A stretch of DNA of 64,000 nt from a bacterium 1xD42-67. GTDB taxonomy: Bacteria; Bacillota; Clostridia; Oscillospirales; Oscillospiraceae. The notes under the pieces are model-generated. The model was not told the DNA's origin, searched no databases, and saw nothing but the letters and a program-made list of their open reading frames with translations. Made by a program: the position numbers and the translations under genes. Below, piece after piece: positions 32,640 to 40,209 of this stretch (the stretch's first letter is position 1; each line of letters begins with the position of its first letter). The stretch is from contig RAYO01000015.1 of the NCBI GenBank assembly GCA_003612335.1, positions 30,556 through 94,555 of the forward strand, given 5' to 3'.

Positions 32640-34297
32640 TGAGCGCCGCGTTCTCTCCCAAGCGCCTTTCCCCTCAGCTGCGCCAGCCCTCCACGACCCG
32701 GGCCATGATGCTGGATATGATCGTGGCCCTGCTCCCCGCCCTGGGGATGGCAGCCTTCTTCTTCGGCCCCAGGACCCTGATCCTGTGCGCCGTGTCTATG
32801 GTCTCCTGCGTCTTTTTCGAGGGGCTCTACCGTGCCCTCACCCGGCAGAGCCTCACCATCGGGGATCTGTCCGCCTGCGTCACCGGGCTGCTGCTGGCCC
32901 TCAGCCTGCCCCCCAGCACCCCCTACTGGGTGCCTGTGATGGGCGGGGCCTTCGCCATCATCGTGGTCAAGCAGTTCTACGGCGGGATGGGCCGGAACTT
33001 CATGAACCCCGCCCTGGCCGGCCGGATGCTGGCGGGGACCCTGCCCATGCTGATGACCACCTGGCCCCAGCCCCTCCAGCAGCTCACCCACGCCGCCCCC
33101 GACGCGGTGTCCGCCGCCACCCCCATGGCCTATCTCCACGAGGGGGCCCTGCCCCCCCAGTCCCTGGATCTCATGTTTTTGGGGGAGCGGGGCGGCTGTA
33201 TGGGGGAGGTCTCCTCCTTCATGCTCCTGCTGGGCCTGACCTATCTGGTCCTGCGCCGTGTGATCGCCCTGCGGATCCCCTGCTCCTATCTGGGCACTGT
33301 GGCCCTCATCTCCTTCTTCTTCCCCCCCGCGGGGATCCCCGCCCTCACTTGGACGGCCTATCAGCTCATGGGAGGCGGCCTGCTCCTGGGGGCCTGCTTC
33401 TTCGCCACCGACCCCGCCACCTCTCCGGTCACCCCCCGGGGCCAGGTGATGTTCGGGGCGGGGTGCGGACTGCTCACCGTGCTGCTGCGCTCCTACAGCT
33501 CCTACCCCGAGGGGGTGGGCTGGGCCATCCTCACTATGAACTGCATGGTCTGGCTGCTGGACCGGCTGGGCCTGCCCCGGCAGTTCGGCGCAGGCCGATC
33601 CTCCACCACCCGCGCCTATCTGGCCCAAGTCCGGGCCAGTCTGGCCGAGATCAAGTTCGTCCTGCCCAAGGTGGAGCTCCGAATCAAGGAAAAAAAGGCG
33701 GGCGCAGCCCCTGGCGAGGTCTACCTAGATCAGCTGCGCGCCCTGGCCAAGACGGTCGGTCCCCTGGCGGGGGTGGTGGCCGTCACCTGCCTGCTCATCT
33801 TCACCGTCCACCGCTTCACCGACCTGGACACCGCCCGGGCAGAGGTCCAGAATCAGCGGGACGTCCTCGCCCAGGCCATGCCCATGGCCGCAGTGGGGGC
33901 CGAGACCCCCTACCGGGCCAACGGGGCCCTGTCCATCACCGCCGGCTACGACGCCGAGAGCGCCCTCATCGGCTACTGCGTGGAGGTCCAGACCCAGGGC
34001 TTCAGCGGTCCGATCACCATGACGGTGGGGGTGGACCTGAACGGGGCCGTCACCGGCGTGGCCGTGACCAGCCACAGCGAGACCGACCGGGTGGGCACCG
34101 CCGCCATGACGCCGGCGGCCCTGGCCCGATACATCGGCCGGTCGGGCACCATCCGCAGCACCGGGCCCAACTCGGTGGACACCGTCTCCGGCGCCACCGC
34201 CACCTCCAAGGCCATCACCGCCGGAGTCAACCGGGCACTGAACATCGTGGCCCACCTGGATACAGAAGGAGCGATCAACTATGAGGACAGTCAATAG
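32639..34297 (+). CDS. rnfD: RnfD-RnfG fusion subunit
   Basis: A 552-residue protein. Residues about 20-310 are RnfD/NqrB-like: many membrane segments, FMNPALAGRMLAG, and DAVSAATPM with the threonine that carries covalent FMN in RnfD. After a charged cytoplasmic linker (about 320-360), one more membrane segment (about 365-390) leads to an RnfG/NqrC-type FMN-binding domain. This ends in DTVSGATATSKAIT, with the flavinylation threonine in SGAT. RnfD and RnfG are normally separate adjacent genes; here the joining frame is continuous with no stop. The start ATG overlaps the rnfC stop. Confidence 0.92.
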   Translation: MSAAFSPKRLSPQLRQPSTTRAMMLDMIVALLPALGMAAFFFGPRTLILCAVSMVSCVFFEGLYRALTRQSLTIGDLSACVTGLLLALSLPPSTPYWVPVMGGAFAIIVVKQFYGGMGRNFMNPALAGRMLAGTLPMLMTTWPQPLQQLTHAAPDAVSAATPMAYLHEGALPPQSLDLMFLGERGGCMGEVSSFMLLLGLTYLVLRRVIALRIPCSYLGTVALISFFFPPAGIPALTWTAYQLMGGGLLLGACFFATDPATSPVTPRGQVMFGAGCGLLTVLLRSYSSYPEGVGWAILTMNCMVWLLDRLGLPRQFGAGRSSTTRAYLAQVRASLAEIKFVLPKVELRIKEKKAGAAPGEVYLDQLRALAKTVGPLAGVVAVTCLLIFTVHRFTDLDTARAEVQNQRDVLAQAMPMAAVGAETPYRANGALSITAGYDAESALIGYCVEVQTQGFSGPITMTVGVDLNGAVTGVAVTSHSETDRVGTAAMTPAALARYIGRSGTIRSTGPNSVDTVSGATATSKAITAGVNRALNIVAHLDTEGAINYEDSQ

Positions 34298-34336
34298 GAC
34301 CGCGAGCGCCCCCCGACAAGAAGGGAGGGTCGTTTG

Positions 34337-34927
34337 ATGGATACCACACTGGAGCTGATGGGGGTGGCCCTGGCCGCCCTGCTGTCAGAGAATATGGTGC
34401 TGGTCACCTGCATGGGCATCGGCACCCATCAGAGATCCTTCCAGGAGCCCCGGGAGGCCATCCGCACCGGGGCCTGCCTGACGGTGGTGATGGTGCTGGG
34501 GGTGCTCTTCGCCTGGCCCCTGGACCTGCTGGTCCTCAGCCGGTCCGGCCTGTCCCAGTTCCGGGTGCTGGCGTTCTCCCTGCTCATCCCTGGCCTGGTG
34601 GCCCTCCTGCGCAGATTCTTGCAGATGTGTATCCCAGAGCTGTCCCGACGGATGGACAGCAACCTGTCCTCCATCTCCACCAACTGCGCCGCCCTGGGCG
34701 CCGCCCTGCTGGTCTCCCAGCGCAGCTACGGCCTGGGCTCCGCCCTGATCTTCGCCCTGTGCGGAGGGATCGGCGCCACCCTGGCCCTGGCCAGCTTCGC
34801 CAGCCTGCAGAACGAAGTGGATCTGGACCGCTGCCCCAAGTCCTTCCAAGGGGTCCCCATCCAGCTGATCACCGCCGGTCTCATGGCGATGGCCCTGGTG
34901 GGATATCACGGGCTGTATCTGGGATAG
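34337..34927 (+). CDS. RnfA/RnfE-like integral membrane subunit
   Basis: A 196-residue protein with about six membrane segments and recognisable RnfA/RnfE features. LSENMVLVTCMGIG corresponds to the first-segment loop that normally reads VLVQxLGLCP. ISTNCAALGAALL matches the NC-x-x-LG half-motif of the fourth segment. In RnfA/E and NqrD/E, two cysteines per subunit hold an intramembrane 2Fe-2S cluster. Here the second Cys is conserved, but the first is displaced four residues upstream (TC-MGIG). It is the only A/E-type gene in the operon, followed by a terminator. The ATG at 34337 follows GGGAGGG. Confidence 0.85.
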   Translation: MDTTLELMGVALAALLSENMVLVTCMGIGTHQRSFQEPREAIRTGACLTVVMVLGVLFAWPLDLLVLSRSGLSQFRVLAFSLLIPGLVALLRRFLQMCIPELSRRMDSNLSSISTNCAALGAALLVSQRSYGLGSALIFALCGGIGATLALASFASLQNEVDLDRCPKSFQGVPIQLITAGLMAMALVGYHGLYLG

Positions 34928-34943
34928 ACCGGCAGCACATATG

Positions 34944-34980
34944 GAAAACGGCCCCGCCGATCGTGGCGGAGCCGTTTTTG
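34944..34980. terminator. Bidirectional terminator after the Rnf-like operon
   Basis: AAAACGGC(C)CCGCC and (G)GCGGAGCCGTTTTT form a stem around GATCGT, with an A-run before and a T-run after. It is shared with the converging DUF1540 gene. Confidence 0.85.
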
Positions 34981-34983
34981 CTT

Positions 34984-35157
34984 TTACCGTTTGCCCAGCT
35001 TGAACGAGGCGCACTCGGTGCCCTCGCACTTGGTGGGGGCGCAGTCGCAGCAGCCCACCTTGATGGAATCCAGGGAGCAGCAGTTCTGAGCGCCGGAGTG
35101 GTAGGCACAGGTGTCCACAGAGCAGCGGATGCTGGTGTTGCAGGTCTTGTTGTCCAT
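34984..35157 (-). CDS. DUF1540 cysteine-rich small protein
   Basis: A 57-residue protein read on the minus strand from ATG 35157, preceded by AAAGGAGGATCC. It has twelve cysteines (for example IRCSVDTCAYH and VGCCDCAPTKCEGTECASF), matching the DUF1540 pattern C-x(4-5)-C. Such proteins are common in spore-forming clostridia and are presumed metal-binding. It is too short for usual ORF filters. The strong ribosome-binding site and family motif make it credible. Function is unknown. Confidence 0.85.
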   Translation of the reverse strand: MDNKTCNTSIRCSVDTCAYHSGAQNCCSLDSIKVGCCDCAPTKCEGTECASFKLGKR

Positions 35158-35211
35158 CACTAGGATCCTCCTTTCGATCGGATGGTCCTAGTATGCCGCT
35201 CCAGCCCGTTC

Positions 35212-36102
35212 TTATCCCTTTTTCTTTGCGGACTTTTTCGCTTTTTTTCCAAATGCAGGCTGCCTGGGGTCCATGTCCTCCGGCTGGACCTCCACCACCT
35301 GAGGGATGAACTGGCTGGCGAACTTGCCCTTGCCCCGGCTCTTCACATAGAAGAATCCGATGGTGGAGAAGACCACTGCCCCGACGAAGTTGACGAACAG
35401 GTCCTTCATGGTATCCAGGATCCCAACGTCCAGATAGCCGCCCAGGCCCAGGGAGATCTGCTGTCCGTCCGCAGTCACCACGATGGTGTCTATGATGTCC
35501 TTGATCACCACCCGGTCGTTGCCCCCGGTGGGGTCCAGCATGACGGAGGAGATGACGTCCAGCACGGTATCCTTCTGCATATCCAGCAGCAAAAGCTGGT
35601 CCATCGAGCACTCGAAGAACTCCCACAGCACCCCGATGGTCATGGAGAAGCAGAAGGCCACGATGGCCATGAAGGCCGGAGACAGCGACAGGGAGAACTT
35701 CTCGCTGCGGTTGAGCATGTCAACCAGGGCGAAGCCGATGGCGGCGCACAGGAACCCGTTCAGGGTGTGGAGGATGGTGTCCCAGTGCTTGAAGGTGGTA
35801 TAGAAGGAGCTGATCTCCCCCAAGATCTCCGCGGCGAAGATGAAGAGCATGATGATGATCTCCATGGTGTTGGGCAGATCGATCATCAGCGCCCGCTCGA
35901 AGACCGTGGGCAGCAGGAACAGCACCAGGGTCAGGCCGCACAGGAACACGCTCTCGAAGTCCCCGTTGAAGAACTGGGCCACCATCACGGCGATGACCAG
36001 GAACCGCAGCGTGAAATAGACCACCGCCACCGTCCGTTTTCGCTGAAGGGCCCTGTGCGCTGCGGAGAGCACAGCGCCAAGCCTCTTTTTCTTTTTTGCC
36101 AT
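35212..36102 (-). CDS. Multi-pass membrane protein of unknown function
   Basis: A 296-residue protein starting at ATG 36102. The N-terminus is basic (AKKKKRLG) and is followed by about six membrane segments over residues 25-240. Recognisable islands are HWDTILHTLNGFLCAAIGFAL and IGVLWEFFECSMDQLL, a pattern seen in DUF2238/YjdF-like membrane proteins. The C-terminus is a lysine-rich cytoplasmic tail (KKAKKSAKKKG). A near-consensus promoter precedes it. No partner gene is evident. Confidence 0.7.
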   Translation of the reverse strand: MAKKKKRLGAVLSAAHRALQRKRTVAVVYFTLRFLVIAVMVAQFFNGDFESVFLCGLTLVLFLLPTVFERALMIDLPNTMEIIIMLFIFAAEILGEISSFYTTFKHWDTILHTLNGFLCAAIGFALVDMLNRSEKFSLSLSPAFMAIVAFCFSMTIGVLWEFFECSMDQLLLLDMQKDTVLDVISSVMLDPTGGNDRVVIKDIIDTIVVTADGQQISLGLGGYLDVGILDTMKDLFVNFVGAVVFSTIGFFYVKSRGKGKFASQFIPQVVEVQPEDMDPRQPAFGKKAKKSAKKKG

Positions 36103-36133
36103 AACGAATCTCCCTTTGATAGATAATTTTATG

Positions 36134-36162
36134 ATTATACACCCGATCTCAAGAAACGTCAA
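36134..36162 (-). promoter_or_regulatory. Sigma-A promoter of the 35.2-36.1 kb membrane protein
   Basis: On the minus strand TTGACG (36162-36157), a 17-base spacer and TATAAT (36139-36134), about 32 bases before the start codon. Confidence 0.8.
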
Positions 36163-36305
36163 GGAAGATCCCATGGTGAGAGCGTCCCTTTAGAGTATCT
36201 TCTCAAATCCCCCGCTTCCGGCGGGGGAGCCCAGTCAAAACGCTGCATCTGGGACGATCCCCGCACGGCGAAGCACGCCTGGGCACTCATCCGGCGATCT
36301 CAGAC

Positions 36306-36334
36306 TTGACACGATGGGGAGAGGATGGTAATAT
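36306..36334 (+). promoter_or_regulatory. Sigma-A promoter of the cysteine T-box operon
   Basis: TTGACA (36306-36311), a 17-base spacer and TAATAT (36329-36334). The predicted transcript begins near 36341, at the 5' edge of the T-box leader. Between 36103 and 36300 I see only the divergent promoter and a small hairpin at 36209-36227. Confidence 0.8.
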
Positions 36335-36340
36335 ACTATA

Positions 36341-36562
36341 CTATCAGCGCGAGGAACGGAAGAGTAGCGTCCCGGCCAACGGACAGAGAGGGCCCCCCAC
36401 CGGCTGCAAGGGGGCCTGCGGCGGCAGGATGTGAAGTGCGTCCGGGAGCGCGGCGGGCAATGCCGCCCGGTCTGGCCCCGATACCGGCCAACGAGTGAGA
36501 AATGAGAGTGGGACCGCGAGACATCGCCTCTTATGCCCGTGTGGGCGTAGGGGCGTTTTTTG
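36341..36562 (+). promoter_or_regulatory. T-box leader, predicted tRNA(Cys)-responsive
   Basis: A long leader with a structured stem I (GGAACGGAAGAGTAG near 36353; distal GGCTGCAAGGGGG near 36399), the T-box sequence GAGAGTGGGACCGCG (36504-36518), and a terminator stem CGCCTCTTATGCCC / GGGCGTAGGGGCG followed by TTTTTT (about 36525-36561). The candidate specifier is TGC at 36437-36439 in GTGAAGTGCGTCC, a Cys codon. Uncharged tRNA(Cys) would stabilise the antiterminator and turn on cysE and cysS. Family call firm; specifier position inferred. Confidence 0.88.
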
Positions 36563-36660
36563 TTCCGTCTCCCCTGCAGAGAGCCGGCGGAGCCGCGACA
36601 GGGGGATCTTATCCCAGTCCCGCTCCCCCTGAACGCTCCCTGCCAAGGAGGTAATGTCCA

Positions 36661-37317
36661 TTGTTCAAAGCCTTGAACGAAACTCTGGAGGCCTATCAGC
36701 GCCGGGACCCGGCGGCCCGGTCCAAGCTGGAGATCCTCCTGCTCTACCAGGGGGTCCACGCCACCCTGTATCACCGGCTGGCCCACTGGCTATACTGTCA
36801 TGAGCTCCGGGCCCTGGCCCGGGCCGTCTCCCAGTGGTCCCGGTTCTGGACGGGAATCGAGATCCACCCCGGAGCCAAGATCGGCCGGCGGTTCGTCATC
36901 GACCACGGCATGGGCATCGTCATCGGCGAGACCGCCGAGGTGGGGGACGATGTGCTGATCTACCACGGCGTCACCCTGGGGGGCACCGGCAAGGACCAGG
37001 GCAAGCGCCACCCCACCATCGGCAACAACGTGCTCATCTCCTGCGGGGCCAAGGTGCTGGGCCCCTTCAAGGTGGGGGACAACGCCCGGATCGCCGCCAA
37101 CGCCGTGGTCCTCTCCGAGGTCCCGGAGGACGCCACCGCTGTGGGCATCCCCGCCCAGGTCGTCCGGATCGCCGGCCGGGCTACCCACTACGCCGACGAC
37201 GTGGACCAGACCAGCGTCAACGACCCCACCCTGGAGAAGCTGGCCGCCCTCAACGCCCGGCTGGAGCTGGTGGAGAAGCTGCTGGATGAGAAATACTTGG
37301 AGGAGAAGCACAAATGA
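36661..37317 (+). CDS. cysE: Serine O-acetyltransferase
   Basis: A 218-residue protein starting at TTG 36661: AAGGAGGT (36645-36652) is 8 bases upstream, while the ATG at 36654 is out of frame. Left-handed beta-helix hexapeptide repeats run from GIEIHPGAKIG through FVIDHGMGIVIGETAEVGDDV to VLGPFKVGDNARIAANAVV. It acetylates serine with acetyl-CoA, the first step of cysteine synthesis. It is the first gene under a Cys-type T-box and overlaps the next gene by ATGA. Confidence 0.96.
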   Translation: MFKALNETLEAYQRRDPAARSKLEILLLYQGVHATLYHRLAHWLYCHELRALARAVSQWSRFWTGIEIHPGAKIGRRFVIDHGMGIVIGETAEVGDDVLIYHGVTLGGTGKDQGKRHPTIGNNVLISCGAKVLGPFKVGDNARIAANAVVLSEVPEDATAVGIPAQVVRIAGRATHYADDVDQTSVNDPTLEKLAALNARLELVEKLLDEKYLEEKHK

Positions 37318-37895
37318 AACTGGAGACGGTAGAGAGAAAACTCCATATGACCTATCCCAAAGCATTTCGAGAAATCTATGAAGCCGGGGCCATGCGTTGG
37401 GTATGCAGTAAACCCCAGGCAAAGTCACACCTGTTCCCGAACAAGCTGCTGGAGCCGGAATACTATCCTTATTGGAATCTGCTGGAATTTTCCGTTGTGG
37501 AATGGTCGAACCATTATCTGATGGAACGTGTCCAGGAGTGGCGCGGACAGTGGAAAGAGGGAGCACGGATTCTCCCATTTGCCTGGGAGGACGAGGGAGA
37601 TGCCTATTTCTTTGACGCTGCGCTGGGAGAACCGGAATCACCGGTTTTTATGCTGAGCAAAGACGGCGAAGTGGGACTTTGGAGCCACAGCTTTGAAAAT
37701 TTCATCTGTGCCCACCTCTGTGAACCTGTCCTGAGTAAACGGATACCTGTAAACCACTGGTGGGTTCAAAATCAACTGCGCTGGCTGACGCCGGAGCATC
37801 AGGCCGCTTTGACTTCCGGCGACCCGAATGTACTTGAAACGCTGCTTTCCCAGACGAGCTGCTGGGAAAATACGGATTATGTAATCTACCGATAA
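37314..37895 (+). CDS. SMI1/KNR4 (SUKH)-like protein 1
   Basis: A 193-residue protein starting at ATG 37314, overlapping the cysE stop. The N-terminal TVERKLHMTYPKAFREIYEAGAM matches the SUKH start (helix with an LPxxFRxxY-like pattern). It is aromatic-rich, with WNLLEFSVVEWSNHYL and RILPFAWEDEGDAYFFDAALG, the latter close to the SUKH core. SUKH proteins are often immunity proteins against polymorphic toxins, but many are orphan. Codon use is more AT-rich than cysE or cysS, suggesting recent acquisition. No toxin gene is nearby. Confidence 0.7.
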   Translation: MKLETVERKLHMTYPKAFREIYEAGAMRWVCSKPQAKSHLFPNKLLEPEYYPYWNLLEFSVVEWSNHYLMERVQEWRGQWKEGARILPFAWEDEGDAYFFDAALGEPESPVFMLSKDGEVGLWSHSFENFICAHLCEPVLSKRIPVNHWWVQNQLRWLTPEHQAALTSGDPNVLETLLSQTSCWENTDYVIYR

Positions 37896-37935
37896 GGCGG
37901 TCCCAGACCGCCGCTGCAAAGGAGGAGCTTGCAGG

Positions 37936-38592
37936 ATGGAACTGCGAAAACTTGTCCGCGACCTCTACGGCGTGGACCAGCCCCAGGGCTGTACCGACGA
38001 AGAGATCGCCGCTATGAAAGAGCGGTTCGGCGCGATCCCGGCGGTGGTGGAGGAATTTTGGAGGACCTTTGGACACACCAAGGAACTGGACCAGTGTCAG
38101 GACGACTGGATCTTTCCGGAGCAATATCCCAAATGGAAGTGGCTGGAGGAATATGACGGTCTGGTCCTTCTGAACGAAAATCAGGGCTGCTGCCGGGCGT
38201 GCGTCCGCCGGGAGGACCTGGCCCGCCCAGACCCGCCGGTGTATACCCGAATGGACGAGGAGGATCCTTGGCTCCTGTCCGCCCCCACCACCAGCGAATT
38301 TTTGGAGGCGGCTCTGCTATATGAGGGAGTCTGGCAGCTGGACCATGCGCCAGAGGAATTTTACTGGCTGACCGGTGAAGAGCTGGCGATCGTTCAGGCG
38401 AAGCTGACACAGCACCCCGCTGTTCTGAAGAACTGGATGGAGATGAAGATCACCTGTTACAGCAACCGTCCGGACAATCTGCTGGTGATCATGGACGTGG
38501 GCGACCAGTACCAGACCCTCTACGGCGGAGCCACTGAGGAGAGCTGCGCCGCCTTACTGGAGATCATGGAGGGGCTGGGCGAGCCCATTTGA
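37936..38592 (+). CDS. SMI1/KNR4 (SUKH)-like protein 2
   Basis: A 218-residue protein starting at ATG 37936 after AGGAGG (37920-37925). The start GCTDEEIAAMKERFGAIPAVVEEFWRTFG is the classical SUKH helix, quoted by its ends (TDEEI and FWRTFG). It is followed by WIFPEQYPKWKWL and a VLLNENQGCCRACVRREDL strand region. It is similar in plan but not in sequence to the preceding gene. It lies between cysE and cysS in the T-box operon, so its expression should rise on cysteine starvation. The immunity role is a family inference only. Confidence 0.75.
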   Translation: MELRKLVRDLYGVDQPQGCTDEEIAAMKERFGAIPAVVEEFWRTFGHTKELDQCQDDWIFPEQYPKWKWLEEYDGLVLLNENQGCCRACVRREDLARPDPPVYTRMDEEDPWLLSAPTTSEFLEAALLYEGVWQLDHAPEEFYWLTGEELAIVQAKLTQHPAVLKNWMEMKITCYSNRPDNLLVIMDVGDQYQTLYGGATEESCAALLEIMEGLGEPI

Positions 38593-38622
38593 ATAGAAAA
38601 TTATAAAATGGAGGAGAAGACC

Positions 38623-40068
38623 ATGCAATTATACAATTCTGCCACCCATAAAAAGGAAGAGTTCACCACCCACACCCCCGGCCATGTAGAGATGTACACC
38701 TGCGGGCCCACGGTGTACCACTTCGCCCACATCGGCAACCTGCGGTCCTACATCATGGAGGACGTGCTGGAGAAGTTCCTGCGCTACGACGGCTACGACG
38801 TGAACCGTGTCATGAACATCACCGACGTGGGCCACCTGTCCAGCGACGCTGACACCGGCGAGGACAAGATGGTCAAGGGGGCCAAGCGGGAGCACAAGAC
38901 GGTGATGGAGATCGCCCAGTACTACACTGACGCCTTTTTCGACGACTGCCGCAAGCTGAACATCAAGACCCCTGACGTGGTCCAGCCTGCCACCGGCCTC
39001 ATCGACGAGTTCATCACCCTGGTGGAGGGCCTGCTGGACAAGGGCTATGCCTACCTGGCCGGGGGCAATGTCTACTTCGACACCTCCAAGCTGGAGCGGT
39101 ACTATATTTTCAACGCCCACGACGAGGAAGACCTGGCGGTAGGCGTCCGGGAGGGCGTGGAGGAGGACGAGAACAAGCGGAACAAGAACGACTTTGTCCT
39201 CTGGTTCACCAAGAGCAAATTTGAGGACCAGGCCCTGAAGTGGGACTCCCCCTGGGGTGTAGGTTACCCCGGCTGGCATATTGAGTGCTCCGGCATCTCC
39301 CTCAAGTACAACGGCGAGTATCTGGATCTGCACTGCGGGGGCATCGACAACGCCTTCCCCCACCACACCAACGAGATCGCCCAGTCTGAGGCCTATATCG
39401 GCCACCCCTGGTGCCGGCAGTGGTTCCATGTCCACCACCTGAACACCAACGACGGCAAGATGTCCAAATCCAAGGGGGAGTTCCTCACCGTCTCCCTCCT
39501 GGAGGAGAAGGGCTACGACCCCATCGTCTACCGCTTCTTCTGCCTCCAGAGCCACTACCGCAAGGGCCTGGTCTTCACCTGGGAGAATCTGGACAACGCC
39601 ACCGTGGCGTTCCAGAAGCTGATCGCCAAGATCGCCGCCCTGGACCCGGCAGACGGACTGGTGGACGAGGCTGCTGTGTCCCAGTATGAGGAGAGGTTCC
39701 GCGCCCAGGTGGGCAACGACCTGAACACCGCCCTGGGCATCACCGCCCTGTATGACGTCCTCAAAGCCAAGACCAACGGAGCCACCCGGCTGGCCATCCT
39801 GGACAGCTTCGACCAGGTGCTGTCCCTCTCCCTGCTGGACAAGGCCGCCAAGATCCGGGAGGAGCAGAAGAAGCAAACGGCCAGCTCCCAGGGGGGATAT
39901 ACCGTCACCGGCGAGGGCGACCCCGCCGTGGACGCCCTGGTCCTCCAGCGGTATGAGGCCAAGAAGGCCAAAAACTTCGCCGAGGCCGACCGGATCCGGG
40001 ATGAGCTCCGGCAGCAGGGGATCGAGGTCGCCGACCTGCCCGGCGGAGCGAGCTGGAAACGAATCTGA
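38623..40068 (+). CDS. cysS: Cysteinyl-tRNA synthetase
   Basis: A 481-residue class I synthetase. Motifs: YTCGPTVYHFAHIGN (zinc Cys and HIGH), GYPGWHIECSGI (zinc Cys), HCGGIDNAFPHHTNE and KMSKSKGEF (KMSKS). The C-terminal anticodon-binding DALR-like region ends ADLPGGASWKR. ATG 38623 is preferred, because the upstream ATG 38608 precedes its own GGAGGAGA ribosome-binding site. It is the last gene of the cysE operon; the T-box upstream fits regulation by uncharged tRNA(Cys). Confidence 0.97.
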   Translation: MQLYNSATHKKEEFTTHTPGHVEMYTCGPTVYHFAHIGNLRSYIMEDVLEKFLRYDGYDVNRVMNITDVGHLSSDADTGEDKMVKGAKREHKTVMEIAQYYTDAFFDDCRKLNIKTPDVVQPATGLIDEFITLVEGLLDKGYAYLAGGNVYFDTSKLERYYIFNAHDEEDLAVGVREGVEEDENKRNKNDFVLWFTKSKFEDQALKWDSPWGVGYPGWHIECSGISLKYNGEYLDLHCGGIDNAFPHHTNEIAQSEAYIGHPWCRQWFHVHHLNTNDGKMSKSKGEFLTVSLLEEKGYDPIVYRFFCLQSHYRKGLVFTWENLDNATVAFQKLIAKIAALDPADGLVDEAAVSQYEERFRAQVGNDLNTALGITALYDVLKAKTNGATRLAILDSFDQVLSLSLLDKAAKIREEQKKQTASSQGGYTVTGEGDPAVDALVLQRYEAKKAKNFAEADRIRDELRQQGIEVADLPGGASWKRI

Positions 40069-40099
40069 GCGCCGGACCGCGACGCCCCTCCCCCATATG

Positions 40100-40137
40100 G
40101 AACGACCGCTCCCCCTTTGGGAGGAACGGTCGTTTTT
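40100..40137. terminator. Bidirectional terminator after cysS
   Basis: AACGACCGCTCCC pairs imperfectly with GGGAGGAACGGTCGTT, followed by TTTT. It is shared with the converging sigF gene. Confidence 0.85.
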
Positions 40138-40209
40138 CGTCTCCCCCCTGACCACAGAGGGCAGCCGCCTCAGCTGCTGGCCCCGCCCTGGCGTCCAGGG
40201 CCTCGACGC

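Noticed and set aside
37314..38592. A toxin-immunity locus
   Set aside because: Only SUKH-like proteins are present; no toxin domain or secretion signal lies in cysE, cysS or nearby.
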